The notes under the pieces were generated by a model. That model did no database searches and was not told the DNA's origin. It worked only from the letters and a program-made list of their open reading frames with translations. From positions 1-23,666 of the IMG/VR virus record IMGVR_UViG_3300027834_000132: a stretch of DNA of 23,666 nt; one strand, given 5' to 3'. Below, piece after piece: positions 1-8,081 of the stretch. How positions within the stretch are numbered: the stretch's first letter is position 1; each line of letters begins with the position of its first letter. Source of the DNA: a virus. Both the position numbers and the translations under genes were made by a program.

Positions 1-127
1 ATCCGGGCATGTTTTCCAGGCGATAGCCCGCTTAATCCTGGTTGGAACACTCCCCCATTTAGCAAAGGGATTGTTTCCAAAAGCGGGTGAACGGACTCGA
101 ACCGTCAACATTCAGCTTGGAAGGCTG
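1..127. repeat. Left attachment-site direct repeat
   Basis: This block is identical, base for base, to 23461-23587. It contains the 3' part of the tRNA-Gly(UCC) gene (82-127, minus strand, from the anticodon loop to the discriminator base) and 81 bp that lie downstream of the tRNA. Identity breaks at 128 (TAACTC here, ACGCTC at the other end). It marks the junction left by site-specific integration into the tRNA gene. A perfect core of at least 127 bp is long for a tRNA-targeting integrase. Confidence 0.92.
82..127 (-). pseudogene. 3' fragment of tRNA-Gly at the left junction
   Basis: The 46 bases match the 3' part of the intact tRNA-Gly at the other end: the rest of the anticodon loop, the 3' anticodon strand, variable loop, T arm, acceptor strand and discriminator T. 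The 5' half (D arm and 5' acceptor strand) is absent; the sequence after 127 does not fold into one. It is the displaced remnant expected after integration, where the incoming element restores the gene at the opposite end. Confidence 0.85.
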
Positions 128-164
128 TAACTCACCCCCGCACAAATGCCGTCTAAAAGTATTT

Positions 165-216
165 TTTATGCTTTTGGCATAAACCCATAAAAATATGGAT
201 TCTGAGCAGGGTTTAT
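165..216. repeat. Overlapping inverted repeats beside the left att site
   Basis: Two overlapping dyads fill the space between the last gene and the left att repeat. One is TTTATGC (165-171) with GCATAAA (177-183), loop TTTTG. The other is ATAAACCC (179-186) with GGGTTTAT (209-216). They share bases and so are mutually exclusive as hairpins. Read on the minus strand they follow the last tail gene, but no clean run of T follows, so a terminator is only possible. Being next to att, they might instead be arm-type integrase or bending-protein sites. The rest of 128-237 shows nothing recognisable. Confidence 0.4.
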
Positions 217-237
217 CCTCAAGATGGGCGCTCGCTG

Positions 238-1533
238 TCAATCAGTTTGAGTTGGTACACCACAACACCCGCCCTGGGAAGCTCGCCGTTTCTCAGTTTC
301 AACATCAGCGCCCAAAACTTCGAGCTCAGCCTCTGAAACCATCCCTGATTTCTTTGTTGGATCTGGAGCAGCCGAATTCACTGAATCTGTCGCTGTTGAT
401 CCCCTGGCCATAAGTGGAGCTGGAGAGCCTGGGCATGGGTCAGTTGAGTAGGTGAGATCTTGCACCGGCCCAGGTTGATAGATGATCGTTGAGAGATCGA
501 ACTGAAGACCCGCTGTGAAAGCTGTGATTGCGTCCAGTGGCTTCAAACCCTCATCGAATGGAGCGTAGAACTCAAATGCACACGCTTTTGCAGCTGGATA
601 GCATCCTGCAGCGCCCCAAGTGACTCCTGATGATGGTAGAACCTTCTCAAATCGCTCATCAGTCAGGTTGTACGGCCACGACTGATGAAATGGGAATCGA
701 TCCTGTGTATCTGCTCCAGTGGGCTTGTCGTCGATATCTACGAAGATTTCAGGATCAACCCCGCTGGGTGGTGTACCACAAGCAACCGCTTTGTAGGTTG
801 TGGGAAAATCAAAACAGATATTGCTGGGTGATGGATTCACAACCGCTGATCCACCTGCGAAAATTGATCTCTGAGAACTTGTGCAACCTGCAATGATTGT
901 GTTGTTGTTTGCGACTGATTCACCTAGATCGGCGCTCAGGTTTGAAGTGCTAAATAACCCCTGTGAACTTGCACCAGTGTAGCTCCAACTTGTGTTGACT
1001 GTCTCCGATGTTGAAGATCCATCAATAGGATGATTCGTTGTTGTGTTGAGAATATAAGTTCCATCTAGATCAATGCTGATCTCTGTCACTTCTGGATCAA
1101 CTCCATCTACATAGTTCACTTCAACCGTGATCGTTGCTGATTCATACGAGTAGATATCTTGCCTATAAGTGTCAGCGCACACATACTCGACTGGATCAGG
1201 ATTGATCAAATCTGGAAAGTACGATCTTGTGACTGCTCGATACGCAACAACAACCGGCGCAACGATTTGATATGTGTAGACCCCAAACGGATGAGTTGGA
1301 GTGTTTGCAGAAACCACTGGCAACCTGAAAGTTTGATTGATGCCTGAAACGGATCCTGCAATCCATTTGTAATAATCATGCGGGGCATCGTCACAAGCTG
1401 AGTTTGTTGATCCATCACCTAGATCGAGCGTGCATGAAGTCGCATTGATGCCTGAGAATGTGACTGTGATGCAAGGGACATCTCCATCGATATCAGGTTC
1501 AGTCACCCCGCAACAACACTGCATATGAGTCAT
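238..1533 (-). CDS. Cysteine-rich distal tail protein, unknown function
   Basis: I do not recognise this 431-residue protein. It is the last gene of the tail module, after the tape measure gene and two other tail-tip-region proteins, so it is probably part of the distal tail or baseplate. It is rich in Thr, Ser, Asp and beta-prone segments. I count 15 cysteines, with a CCC cluster near the N terminus and a GGCCG motif near the C terminus, unusual for a phage structural protein made in the cytoplasm. The start chosen is the ATG at 1533: its ATGA overlaps the stop of the preceding gene and GGAG lies about 10 bases upstream. A TTG at 1542 is the alternative. Confidence 0.7.
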   Translation of the reverse strand: MTHMQCCCGVTEPDIDGDVPCITVTFSGINATSCTLDLGDGSTNSACDDAPHDYYKWIAGSVSGINQTFRLPVVSANTPTHPFGVYTYQIVAPVVVAYRAVTRSYFPDLINPDPVEYVCADTYRQDIYSYESATITVEVNYVDGVDPEVTEISIDLDGTYILNTTTNHPIDGSSTSETVNTSWSYTGASSQGLFSTSNLSADLGESVANNNTIIAGCTSSQRSIFAGGSAVVNPSPSNICFDFPTTYKAVACGTPPSGVDPEIFVDIDDKPTGADTQDRFPFHQSWPYNLTDERFEKVLPSSGVTWGAAGCYPAAKACAFEFYAPFDEGLKPLDAITAFTAGLQFDLSTIIYQPGPVQDLTYSTDPCPGSPAPLMARGSTATDSVNSAAPDPTKKSGMVSEAELEVLGADVETEKRRASQGGCCGVPTQTD

Positions 1534-2399
1534 GCTGGACAAGCTCCGTCAACGATGTTGTTTGCACTGAAAAACCAGTTGTTTGAAGCATCGGTGTAGG
1601 TGTGCGGCCCTGTGAGCGGAATCACTGCTCCAACTCCGATTGGTTTAATCGCAAATGTTCCCAGGAGATTCCCAATATCCAAACCGTTCCCCTGGACACC
1701 CGATGAATCGTTGGGAGCTTCGAGTAGGTTGTATGCTTTGCCGTTCGTTGTTGAGTTTGCCCCGCCTGTGAGCTGCGTGAAATCTCCATCATTGATTTCA
1801 ACCTCGGCCCAGGAGTATTCCCAACGATTTGAACCGATTGAAACTGCAGCTGTGATCACGGCCAAAACTGAATGTTGAACATGATCAATACTCATCACTG
1901 CTCGTTTGTCATCGCCTGCAGATGATTCAACCCAATGCAATCGAACCGGCCCAACTGAAGATGATTCGAGAACTGCAGATCCTACTACTGGAGTTGCAAA
2001 TCGGTGGCGTACATCACGAACCTTGATCGTTCCTGTAACCTCACCCCTGATCATGCATCGTCCAATTTTGCCGTTTGGTATGGGCTCTAGTGCATATACA
2101 AAATCAGCTTTGTTTTCAGCTGCAACTGCAACCCCAGAAATGAGAACTCTTGAGAGAAACTCATTCTCGTTTGCAGTGGGTGTGATGAGTGGATTATCAA
2201 TCGCGAGTACACCGAATCGATCGAGATCTACACCAGAATCATTCTGAACCAGGATCTCATTGAAACTCTGTAGAATCTGTTGCGACGAATCGAATGAAGG
2301 GGATACGCTGCTAGCAGCAACTCTGAGCATCTGATTCCAAGCAACTGCAGGAATGACCAACTCTTCGCCCTGGTTTACTTGTCGGAATGGATCAGGCAT
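1530..2399 (-). CDS. Putative tail protein, unknown function
   Basis: A 289-residue protein in the distal tail block. It has no catalytic motif that I can see. The segment around NDSGVDLDRFGVLAI, followed by a GEVTG-type stretch and a C-terminal sheet-rich portion, resembles a class of uncharacterised phage tail proteins. It starts at an ATG overlapping the stop of the upstream tail gene by one base and ends with an ATGA overlap with the cysteine-rich gene, so the three distal tail genes are probably translationally coupled. Structural role inferred from position only. Confidence 0.7.
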   Translation of the reverse strand: MPDPFRQVNQGEELVIPAVAWNQMLRVAASSVSPSFDSSQQILQSFNEILVQNDSGVDLDRFGVLAIDNPLITPTANENEFLSRVLISGVAVAAENKADFVYALEPIPNGKIGRCMIRGEVTGTIKVRDVRHRFATPVVGSAVLESSSVGPVRLHWVESSAGDDKRAVMSIDHVQHSVLAVITAAVSIGSNRWEYSWAEVEINDGDFTQLTGGANSTTNGKAYNLLEAPNDSSGVQGNGLDIGNLLGTFAIKPIGVGAVIPLTGPHTYTDASNNWFFSANNIVDGACPA

Positions 2400-3229
2400 C
2401 AGATCCCCAACTCGGTGAAAGTACCGGATTCATAAACCTTCTCAACAAAGTAGTTGACAACTTTTTTAACCATAGCAGCGCCGCCTGCATCTACCGTATC
2501 TTCATATCTGACCCATATGTGATGCCAGCCCTGCTTGACAACACCTGTGAATGATCCAACTACCAAATCATCGCGATTATCAGATTGAGCAAAGTTGAAA
2601 ACGATTTCCCAATCACTTTTGTTATCTCTCTTGTGTCCCTGGGCTCCGAGAAATAGCACCTCTCCAGCAGGGTAATCTCTGAAAGTTGCATCGTTAACTC
2701 TGCCCGTATTCTTTGCAATGAGTTTCTTGTATGCAGTAGTCATTAGAGTGTCATCAATGTAGTGAGTCTCTTTGAACTTGAAGACTGGAACTGTGATATC
2801 TACGCCCTCGATGCCGTCCTTTGTTGCACCGATTGCACCGTCGAAGTCTGGAACCGGCTCAGCTCCCAGGGAGTCAGCAAACACCGTTTGTAGCGATTGT
2901 GTTATGTGCTGAGTTCCACCGCCTGTATCGAAACTGAATGAGCTAGATCCTGTCTCAGCTTCAGCAGGGAACGAGCCAGCAACATATCCATCATTTGCAT
3001 ATAGAACTGTAACTTTCCAGCGTTCGTCTGAATCCCCCCCGAACTCTTCAACATCAACCCGTTGTATAGGCATCCCGTCATAGTCAGCGTCCAGACTTGA
3101 TCGAGCATCAGCTTCAACCTGGAGTCTATCAGTCTCTCCGAATGCTTCCCATGAAACCTCATATGATGGGTTTGGCCCAGTTGTAAGTGTGCTTCCCAGG
3201 AGTGGATTCAATTTGAATATCGTTGCCAT
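2399..3229 (-). CDS. Putative distal tail protein following the tape measure
   Basis: A 276-residue acidic protein immediately after the tape measure gene; start and stop overlap as TAATG at 3229-3231, implying coupled translation. In siphophages the gene after the tape measure usually encodes the distal tail protein that forms the tail tip hub, and the size fits. The C-terminal part carries aromatic-rich segments (GWHHIWVRYED and VEKVYESGTF) typical of a beta-sandwich structural protein. I see no enzyme motif. Family membership is inferred from synteny, not from a diagnostic motif. Confidence 0.7.
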   Translation of the reverse strand: MATIFKLNPLLGSTLTTGPNPSYEVSWEAFGETDRLQVEADARSSLDADYDGMPIQRVDVEEFGGDSDERWKVTVLYANDGYVAGSFPAEAETGSSSFSFDTGGGTQHITQSLQTVFADSLGAEPVPDFDGAIGATKDGIEGVDITVPVFKFKETHYIDDTLMTTAYKKLIAKNTGRVNDATFRDYPAGEVLFLGAQGHKRDNKSDWEIVFNFAQSDNRDDLVVGSFTGVVKQGWHHIWVRYEDTVDAGGAAMVKKVVNYFVEKVYESGTFTELGI

Positions 3230-5427
3230 TATGCAAACCTCGCTGAGCCTGGTTGATTCTGAATCTGTCGAATAAGTTTGTTAGTGTTTTCAGCAGTTTT
3301 TTCAGTTGCAGCTGCAGTTCTTGAAGCATCTGATCCGTTGCCAGATAGGCCTCGTACTGCAAACGGGTTGAAAGTTCCCCTGGTTGATTCGTTGATTGTT
3401 TTATCAGCAACCCTCTTGAGTTCTGCAGCTTGGTCTGAGAGCAGCTTTGTAAAGTCTGCAACCTTCCCGAACAATGGATTTGCTCCGCTTTCTTTGTTGT
3501 TCTTTGATTGCTCGATTAAGGTTTTAAGCTCGTCTTTCAACTCATCAACTTTGCTAGTGAGTTTTTCACTTTGAGCTTTGGAACCAGCATCAATCAGATC
3601 TTTTAGAATATTGAGCTGCTGCGCGTCTTTGCCAATTTCAGCATTCTTATCAATGAACTTTTCTAACACTCGGGCTTCATCTGCTTTGTCGATTTCCTTG
3701 AGTTCGTCGAATGTTCTTGAATCTCCGATGGTAACTTTGTTGAGAAAACGCCCAAAGCTCTTTGAATCTGCCACGATATTATCGAATATGTTTTCGATTC
3801 CTGCGAGAGCTTCAGGAAATGCTGAAAACAAATCAATACCAGTTTTAGCAGTAAACGCTTGGAATGAAAGCCATTCTTTTTTCATAGCAGATAGCGCGCT
3901 AATCCAGGCAACTTCCATGCCCTTCCCTGCAATCTTCACGGATAGTTCAAGGTTTCCATTTGCGATCGCATCGCTGATTCCGTTGAGAACTTCCCCAGCA
4001 TAGTTTGAGATCCTCTGAAATGTTGCACCAAGATATTGAAGAGCCCTCGATGCAAGCTGGGTCTTTGTCAGAACCAAAGCAATGAAAGCTGCAAGCGCAC
4101 TCGTTGCAATCCCAATCGGTGAAACTACTGCTGTAAATGCTGCAGCTGCAAGTGTGAGGATTCCTGGGATGATCGCAAATGCTGAGAGAAAGCCGCCCAC
4201 CGCCGTAGCAGTCAATGAGAGCAACAAACCTACTCCGATGAAAGCAAGCCCAACTGCAGCAGCTCCTGCTGTGATCTTGAAGAATGTTGCAACCAGGCTA
4301 GAGTTTTGAGTAATCAATGCTTTGATGATTGCGGAAACTTTTGCCGCGTTATCAGTCATCTTTTTGAGTGGTTCTGATATTGATTCACCGATTGCGATTC
4401 CTATTGCTTCAACCGCTGAGAATAGCTTTCGAAGAGAACCTCCAACACCTGCATCCATTTCAGCAGCTGCAGCCCTGGCCGCCCCAGATGAATCTTTAAT
4501 ATTCTTCACAAGCTCATCAAATGATTTTCCACTTGATGCAAGTTTGAGAGCTGCAGCTTGACCTCTCCCAAAGAGTGATTCAAAGATTGAAAGCCGTTGC
4601 CCTGATCCAAGATTCGCCGTCGATTTTGCAAGCTCATTGATGATCAGAGCAATGGGTCTTAGATTGCCCTGGGCATCTAATGCGTCAACTCCCAGCTTCT
4701 TCAACTCTGATTGCTTCGCTTCGTTTGAAAGATTCTTATATGCCCGAGCTAGAGAGTTGCCCGCCAATGAGCCCTTGATACCGTTGTTTGCCAGGACAGC
4801 TATTGCAGCTGAAATTTCCTCGATACCCTCTCCTGCTTCAGCTGCGATTGGTGCAACTGGTTTCAATGCTTCGAATAGATCCTCAAGGGTTTGCGCTGAA
4901 CCGTTTGCAGTTGCTGTGAGAACATCAGTAACCCTGCTCATTTCAGATACATCAAGATTGAAACCCCGTAGAGCAGCTCCTGCTATTTCCGTTGCCCTGG
5001 CTAGTTCAGTATCTGTTGCCCTGGAGAGAGCGAGAACCGCCTCAGTAGAAACGAGAATCTGATCGGGTGTGAATCCCGCCCGTCCTAGCTCAGCCATTGC
5101 ATCGGCAACCTGTCGAGCGCTGAAAGATGTTTGAGCGCCTAAACGCTTCGCTTCTTCGCGTAATGATTTGAACTGGTTTTCAGTCGCTCCCGATACTGAA
5201 CGAACCACTCTCATTCGATCATCGAACTGACTAAAAACCCGAGCTGAGAGAAAGAATCCACCTGCAGGGATTGCGAATGCTTTTAGTAAACCCTGACCGA
5301 TTGCTGTAGCGCCCGCTGCAAATGTCCTGAGTTGCCGCTGAGCTATTGTGAGCCCTCGTTTGAGCGTATCACTCACTCCGAGTTCTACATACGCTCTACC
5401 CGCTTTGATTCCACTTGTGTTTGCCAT
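3229..5427 (-). CDS. Tail tape measure protein (TP901-type)
   Basis: A 732-residue protein that sets tail length and is thought to leave through the tube during DNA entry. The N-terminal third matches the TP901 tape-measure core: a FDDRMRVVRSVSGATE segment, then an AMAELGRAGFTPDQ segment, then an ATANGSAQTLEDL segment (roughly residues 65-190). A strongly hydrophobic stretch at about residues 380-450 (several potential membrane segments) is typical of this family, and the C-terminal part is charged and helical. The start at 5427 has GAGAGG seven bases upstream. At about 1.5 angstrom per residue the tail would be near 110 nm, an estimate from a known rule. Confidence 0.95.
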   Translation of the reverse strand: MANTSGIKAGRAYVELGVSDTLKRGLTIAQRQLRTFAAGATAIGQGLLKAFAIPAGGFFLSARVFSQFDDRMRVVRSVSGATENQFKSLREEAKRLGAQTSFSARQVADAMAELGRAGFTPDQILVSTEAVLALSRATDTELARATEIAGAALRGFNLDVSEMSRVTDVLTATANGSAQTLEDLFEALKPVAPIAAEAGEGIEEISAAIAVLANNGIKGSLAGNSLARAYKNLSNEAKQSELKKLGVDALDAQGNLRPIALIINELAKSTANLGSGQRLSIFESLFGRGQAAALKLASSGKSFDELVKNIKDSSGAARAAAAEMDAGVGGSLRKLFSAVEAIGIAIGESISEPLKKMTDNAAKVSAIIKALITQNSSLVATFFKITAGAAAVGLAFIGVGLLLSLTATAVGGFLSAFAIIPGILTLAAAAFTAVVSPIGIATSALAAFIALVLTKTQLASRALQYLGATFQRISNYAGEVLNGISDAIANGNLELSVKIAGKGMEVAWISALSAMKKEWLSFQAFTAKTGIDLFSAFPEALAGIENIFDNIVADSKSFGRFLNKVTIGDSRTFDELKEIDKADEARVLEKFIDKNAEIGKDAQQLNILKDLIDAGSKAQSEKLTSKVDELKDELKTLIEQSKNNKESGANPLFGKVADFTKLLSDQAAELKRVADKTINESTRGTFNPFAVRGLSGNGSDASRTAAATEKTAENTNKLIRQIQNQPGSARFA

Positions 5428-5430
5428 GAT

Positions 5431-5868
5431 TCAACCTCTCAGAGAATCCCTGAACAATCCAGGGAAGCGGGGGATTGCTTTTTGAAGAGCTGGATCCATC
5501 GACGGCCTCGCCTTGATCCGAATTCGTTTCTTCTCGATCTTGCCTGAGTTTGGGTTTCTTCTCAGAACGGTTGTAATTCCACCGTGTTCTAAAGCTTGTG
5601 GAATATTGCCCTTCTTAAACTTCACTGGCCCAACAACAACTGAATCACGCTTTGAATCGAAACCAAAACGAATCTGTCTCAGCTCGCCTGAATGACTTGA
5701 TGGGGGTTGCCCTGGTAAACTCACTCGCTTGCGTTTTCGGATACTTCGACGACTTGTAGTACGCACAAAGCCGCCCGCCTGGGCAAGCTCTCTACGCTTC
5801 ATTCGATCAACTGAACGAATGACTTTGGGAGAGTCGAAAAACGCAAACTTTGTGTTCATCGAGATCAT
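5431..5868 (-). CDS. HK97 gp10-like neck/tail morphogenesis protein
   Basis: A 145-residue basic protein. The order of elements (basic N-terminal half, SHSGELRQIRFGF, VVVGPVKF, LEHGG, then a basic strand, RPSMDPALQKAIPRFP and a C-terminal RDSLRG) follows the pattern of HK97 gp10/Mu gpG-type morphogenesis proteins, which act at the neck or in tail completion. Its place, just before the tape measure and after the chaperones, is unusual, as gp10-type genes normally precede the tail tube gene. The start overlaps the lipoprotein stop as ATGA; there is no strong ribosome binding site, so coupling is likely. Confidence 0.65.
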   Translation of the reverse strand: MISMNTKFAFFDSPKVIRSVDRMKRRELAQAGGFVRTTSRRSIRKRKRVSLPGQPPSSHSGELRQIRFGFDSKRDSVVVGPVKFKKGNIPQALEHGGITTVLRRNPNSGKIEKKRIRIKARPSMDPALQKAIPRFPGLFRDSLRG

Positions 5869-6434
5869 GCAGGATTCGCGTTTCCTGGTTTATTGATTCC
5901 CGCTTTAATCATTGCGAGAATATCAGCTGCTGTCTGATCTGGATTAGATGTTGGAGCTGCTCGCTGTCGCTCCTGGATCTCAACAAGCATGTCTCTTCGA
6001 GCTTTGTTGTAGCTGGCTTTCTGATCCTCAGCATTTTGAGCTGCTGATTTGTCCCCTGGCCGTTTTGTCAAAAAACCAATCAGCATACCGAGTCCAGGTA
6101 TCGCAACAACTGCAGGGTTTGCTTTTAGATCTTCGCCCATCTGCATAGATAGGGATTTGAACATAGATGCAGTGTTTCGCCCGCCCTCATTCCGATTGAT
6201 CCACTCAAACCCTGAATCTTTGGTTTGATCGTACCATTGCTCAAACTCAAACTCTGATTCATTGAGTGTGAGTGTTGCTGGGAGTCCTTGTGATTTCTGA
6301 ACTGAAACGGGAATCTTGACTTTCACAAAATCGCCCCAGTCCTTCCCTGCACAAGCAACCAGGATGAAAGTCGTGAACACTCCCAGGGCAAGAATCATGA
6401 GAGTTCGAACATTGATCAACTTTGAAAGATACAT
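5865..6434 (-). CDS. Prophage lipoprotein next to the tape measure gene
   Basis: A 189-residue protein with a clear lipoprotein signal: basic N terminus, hydrophobic core at residues 11-24, and lipobox LVAC with the modified Cys at residue 28. Residue +2 is Ala, compatible with outer-membrane sorting in Gram-negative bacteria. The mature part is soluble apart from a hydrophobic patch (around VVAIPGLGMLIGFL, residues 108-121) followed by a charged helical tail. An AGGAG lies nine bases upstream of the start. Phage lipoproteins are often expressed to block superinfection (T5 Llp; TP-J34 Ltp, which targets the tape measure protein); being encoded between tail chaperones and tape measure makes that a fair but unproven hypothesis. 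Confidence 0.8.
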   Translation of the reverse strand: MYLSKLINVRTLMILALGVFTTFILVACAGKDWGDFVKVKIPVSVQKSQGLPATLTLNESEFEFEQWYDQTKDSGFEWINRNEGGRNTASMFKSLSMQMGEDLKANPAVVAIPGLGMLIGFLTKRPGDKSAAQNAEDQKASYNKARRDMLVEIQERQRAAPTSNPDQTAADILAMIKAGINKPGNANPA

Positions 6435-6452
6435 TTCTGTTTTCTCCTATTT

Positions 6453-6641
6453 TTAATCTAACCCGTAGATTGATTTGAGAACCTGAACTGGATGCTTCAC
6501 TGGTTCAGGTTTCTTGAAAAACGGGTTGAAGTCGGATGCTTCAACTGCATCCTCTGGTTTAACATTTGTGTTTACGATCATTGCGAGCAGTTGGCTATGT
6601 CTATTCCATTCGTCCTCCTGCTTGCCTTGAGCAGCCCACAA
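6453..6641 (-). CDS. Second tail-assembly chaperone domain (gpT-like), overlapping frame
   Basis: The coordinates give the part after the first available start codon (TTG at 6641; 62 residues), but the conserved domain clearly begins upstream. The same frame stays open without a start codon and reads WETVYKLAGIAGVVP from about 6710, overlapping the end of the upstream chaperone gene in the -1 frame. This is the arrangement of gpG-gpGT tail chaperones, where a frameshift appends the T domain. I see no canonical slippery heptamer in the right phase: GGGAAAC is present at 6703-6709 but its codon phase is one base off. So the product is either made by an atypical frameshift or by poor internal initiation. 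Confidence 0.65.
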   Translation of the reverse strand: MWAAQGKQEDEWNRHSQLLAMIVNTNVKPEDAVEASDFNPFFKKPEPVKHPVQVLKSIYGLD

Positions 6642-6670
6642 GAGTTCTCTGAGTGTGAAAGAGTCTGGAA

Positions 6671-7141
6671 CTACTCCTGCGATTCCTGCGAGCTTGTAAA
6701 CGGTTTCCCAGCCGCTTGAATCAGATCCTCTCCTATCTTGTCCAGGGCTCCGTTCTTGATCGCATTGCTGATCTGATCCCGGCCCACTTTCATCAGCTCT
6801 TGAGTCTTCGCTAGAACCTTCTCTAGATTCTCCCGATCCTGTGGGTTTGGGGTAAAAGAAACAAGTGCATCGAGCATCGCCTCCGTTGCAGCTGCAATCA
6901 CATCGCCAAACATGCGTTCTCCGAAATCTTCATCTGAGATCCCGAGTTCATCAGCTTGCTTTTTGCAGATTACATATACGCAATTCACCAGGAGTATCGG
7001 ATCAGAGATCAACTGATTTACGATTGTTCCATCAGCGATATCAAGCAGGTTCAGTCCAAGCAACTCCTGAACCCGCTTGATAGTCGATATGTTGATTGAA
7101 ACAATCCACTCAACGCCTTTTTCATCTTTGAATGTGCTCAT
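6671..7141 (-). CDS. Tail assembly chaperone (gpG-like)
   Basis: A 156-residue, mainly helical acidic protein between tail tube and tape measure genes, the universal place of the siphophage tail chaperone that coats the tape measure protein before tube polymerisation. The N terminus (MSTFKDEKGVEWIVSINI) and the later segment with ISDEDFGERM resemble chaperones of many proteobacterial-type prophages. AAAGGA lies six bases before the start. The 3' end overlaps the second chaperone domain in the -1 frame, as in lambda G-T. Confidence 0.75.
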   Translation of the reverse strand: MSTFKDEKGVEWIVSINISTIKRVQELLGLNLLDIADGTIVNQLISDPILLVNCVYVICKKQADELGISDEDFGERMFGDVIAAATEAMLDALVSFTPNPQDRENLEKVLAKTQELMKVGRDQISNAIKNGALDKIGEDLIQAAGKPFTSSQESQE

Positions 7142-7180
7142 GAAATGTCCTTTGATTTAGAGCTGGATCTGGTTTAGGGA

Positions 7181-7615
7181 TCAAGAAGGATCTTGCCAAG
7201 CTGGAGCAGTATCAACAAAGGTGATGAATGCTGTTACGCTCGCTTCTTGAATGCCGCCTGAGTTTTGAGTCCACTTAAAATCACCGATTCCAAAGTCTGC
7301 AATGAGCCCAGCTGCGTTTGTTTCACCATCGAAGATCTGGAAACCCACTGCAGCTCCTGAAGTCCAAGCATTACGGATACCAATGAACAGAGGATCAGAA
7401 GGGCTCCAGGGCATTGTGAAAGTAAGATCGCCCTCTTTGAGTGTTCCGATTTTTGATTTCCAGCCGTTGTTGGCTCGGGTCGTATTGTCGATAATGTCCT
7501 TAGTAAGCCCTTGTTCAAGATCCTTGATATTCACGAGCTCAGCCCAAGCCGAAACCCCTGATACTCCATCGAGTTTCACATTGAGGACTGCATCGATTCC
7601 TAGTTTGTCTGGCAT
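7181..7615 (-). CDS. Major tail tube protein
   Basis: A 144-residue sheet-rich protein. It is preceded by a head/tail completion gene and followed by the tail chaperones, the expected position of the tube subunit. The sequence (strands around VLNVKLDGV, DNTTRANNGWKSK and TLKEGDLTFTMPWSP, and a C-terminal ASVTAFITFVDT strand) fits the phage tail tube fold. It has one of the strongest ribosome binding sites of the window (AGGAG eight bases from ATG) within an 18-base segment nearly identical to that before the capsid decoration gene, as expected for a highly expressed structural protein. Confidence 0.85.
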   Translation of the reverse strand: MPDKLGIDAVLNVKLDGVSGVSAWAELVNIKDLEQGLTKDIIDNTTRANNGWKSKIGTLKEGDLTFTMPWSPSDPLFIGIRNAWTSGAAVGFQIFDGETNAAGLIADFGIGDFKWTQNSGGIQEASVTAFITFVDTAPAWQDPS

Positions 7616-7643
7616 TTTTCACACTCCTATTTTGGTGCTTTGT

Positions 7644-8081
7644 TTATTGATTCGTACTGAACCCGAGAGAGAAAATGGATTCGAAAAGCATTTCATCTTT
7701 CAAGCGTTCACTGTTATATGGGACAGGAAGTTTTACACTCTCAACCGTGTATCTCTGTGCATCAACTTGGAGAGATTTCTTCACAAAAGATTGCATCAAC
7801 GCCTCAACGAGTGTGAGCATTTCTGGAGCTGTATCATCGATTTCTTCTTCATCGCTCGATGAAAAAGTAACTACAACCGTGATACTGATATCCCAGGTGT
7901 TTTGGTTTCTGCTATACCCTTCAATATCAACTTCGCCTGGTAGAACATAGATACTCAAGCCGTCCAGATTTGATCGATCGAGATCTACATAGAGAACAGA
8001 TTCAACTGTGAGATCTCGCTCAAAGTTGAATGTTTTAAGATCCAATGCAACGGCATCAGCTAGACCTTTGATGATGCTCAT
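7644..8081 (-). CDS. Putative tail terminator/completion protein
   Basis: A 145-residue acidic protein of mixed alpha/beta composition, directly before the tail tube gene. That position and size are typical of the tail terminator (lambda gpU/HK97 gp10-region type) that caps the tube and binds the neck. The segment WDISITVVVTFSS followed by a long helix resembles such proteins, but no decisive motif is visible. The start at 8081 forms an ATGA overlap with the stop of the gene before it; an in-frame upstream ATG at 8150 would create a long overlap and has no support. Confidence 0.6.
   Translation of the reverse strand: MSIIKGLADAVALDLKTFNFERDLTVESVLYVDLDRSNLDGLSIYVLPGEVDIEGYSRNQNTWDISITVVVTFSSSDEEEIDDTAPEMLTLVEALMQSFVKKSLQVDAQRYTVESVKLPVPYNSERLKDEMLFESIFSLGFSTNQ

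Noticed and set aside
195-413. Plus-strand coding regions throughout the window
   Set aside because: Plus-strand frames lie opposite well-supported minus-strand genes, have no ribosome binding sites that stand out, and give low-complexity or basic nonsense translations.
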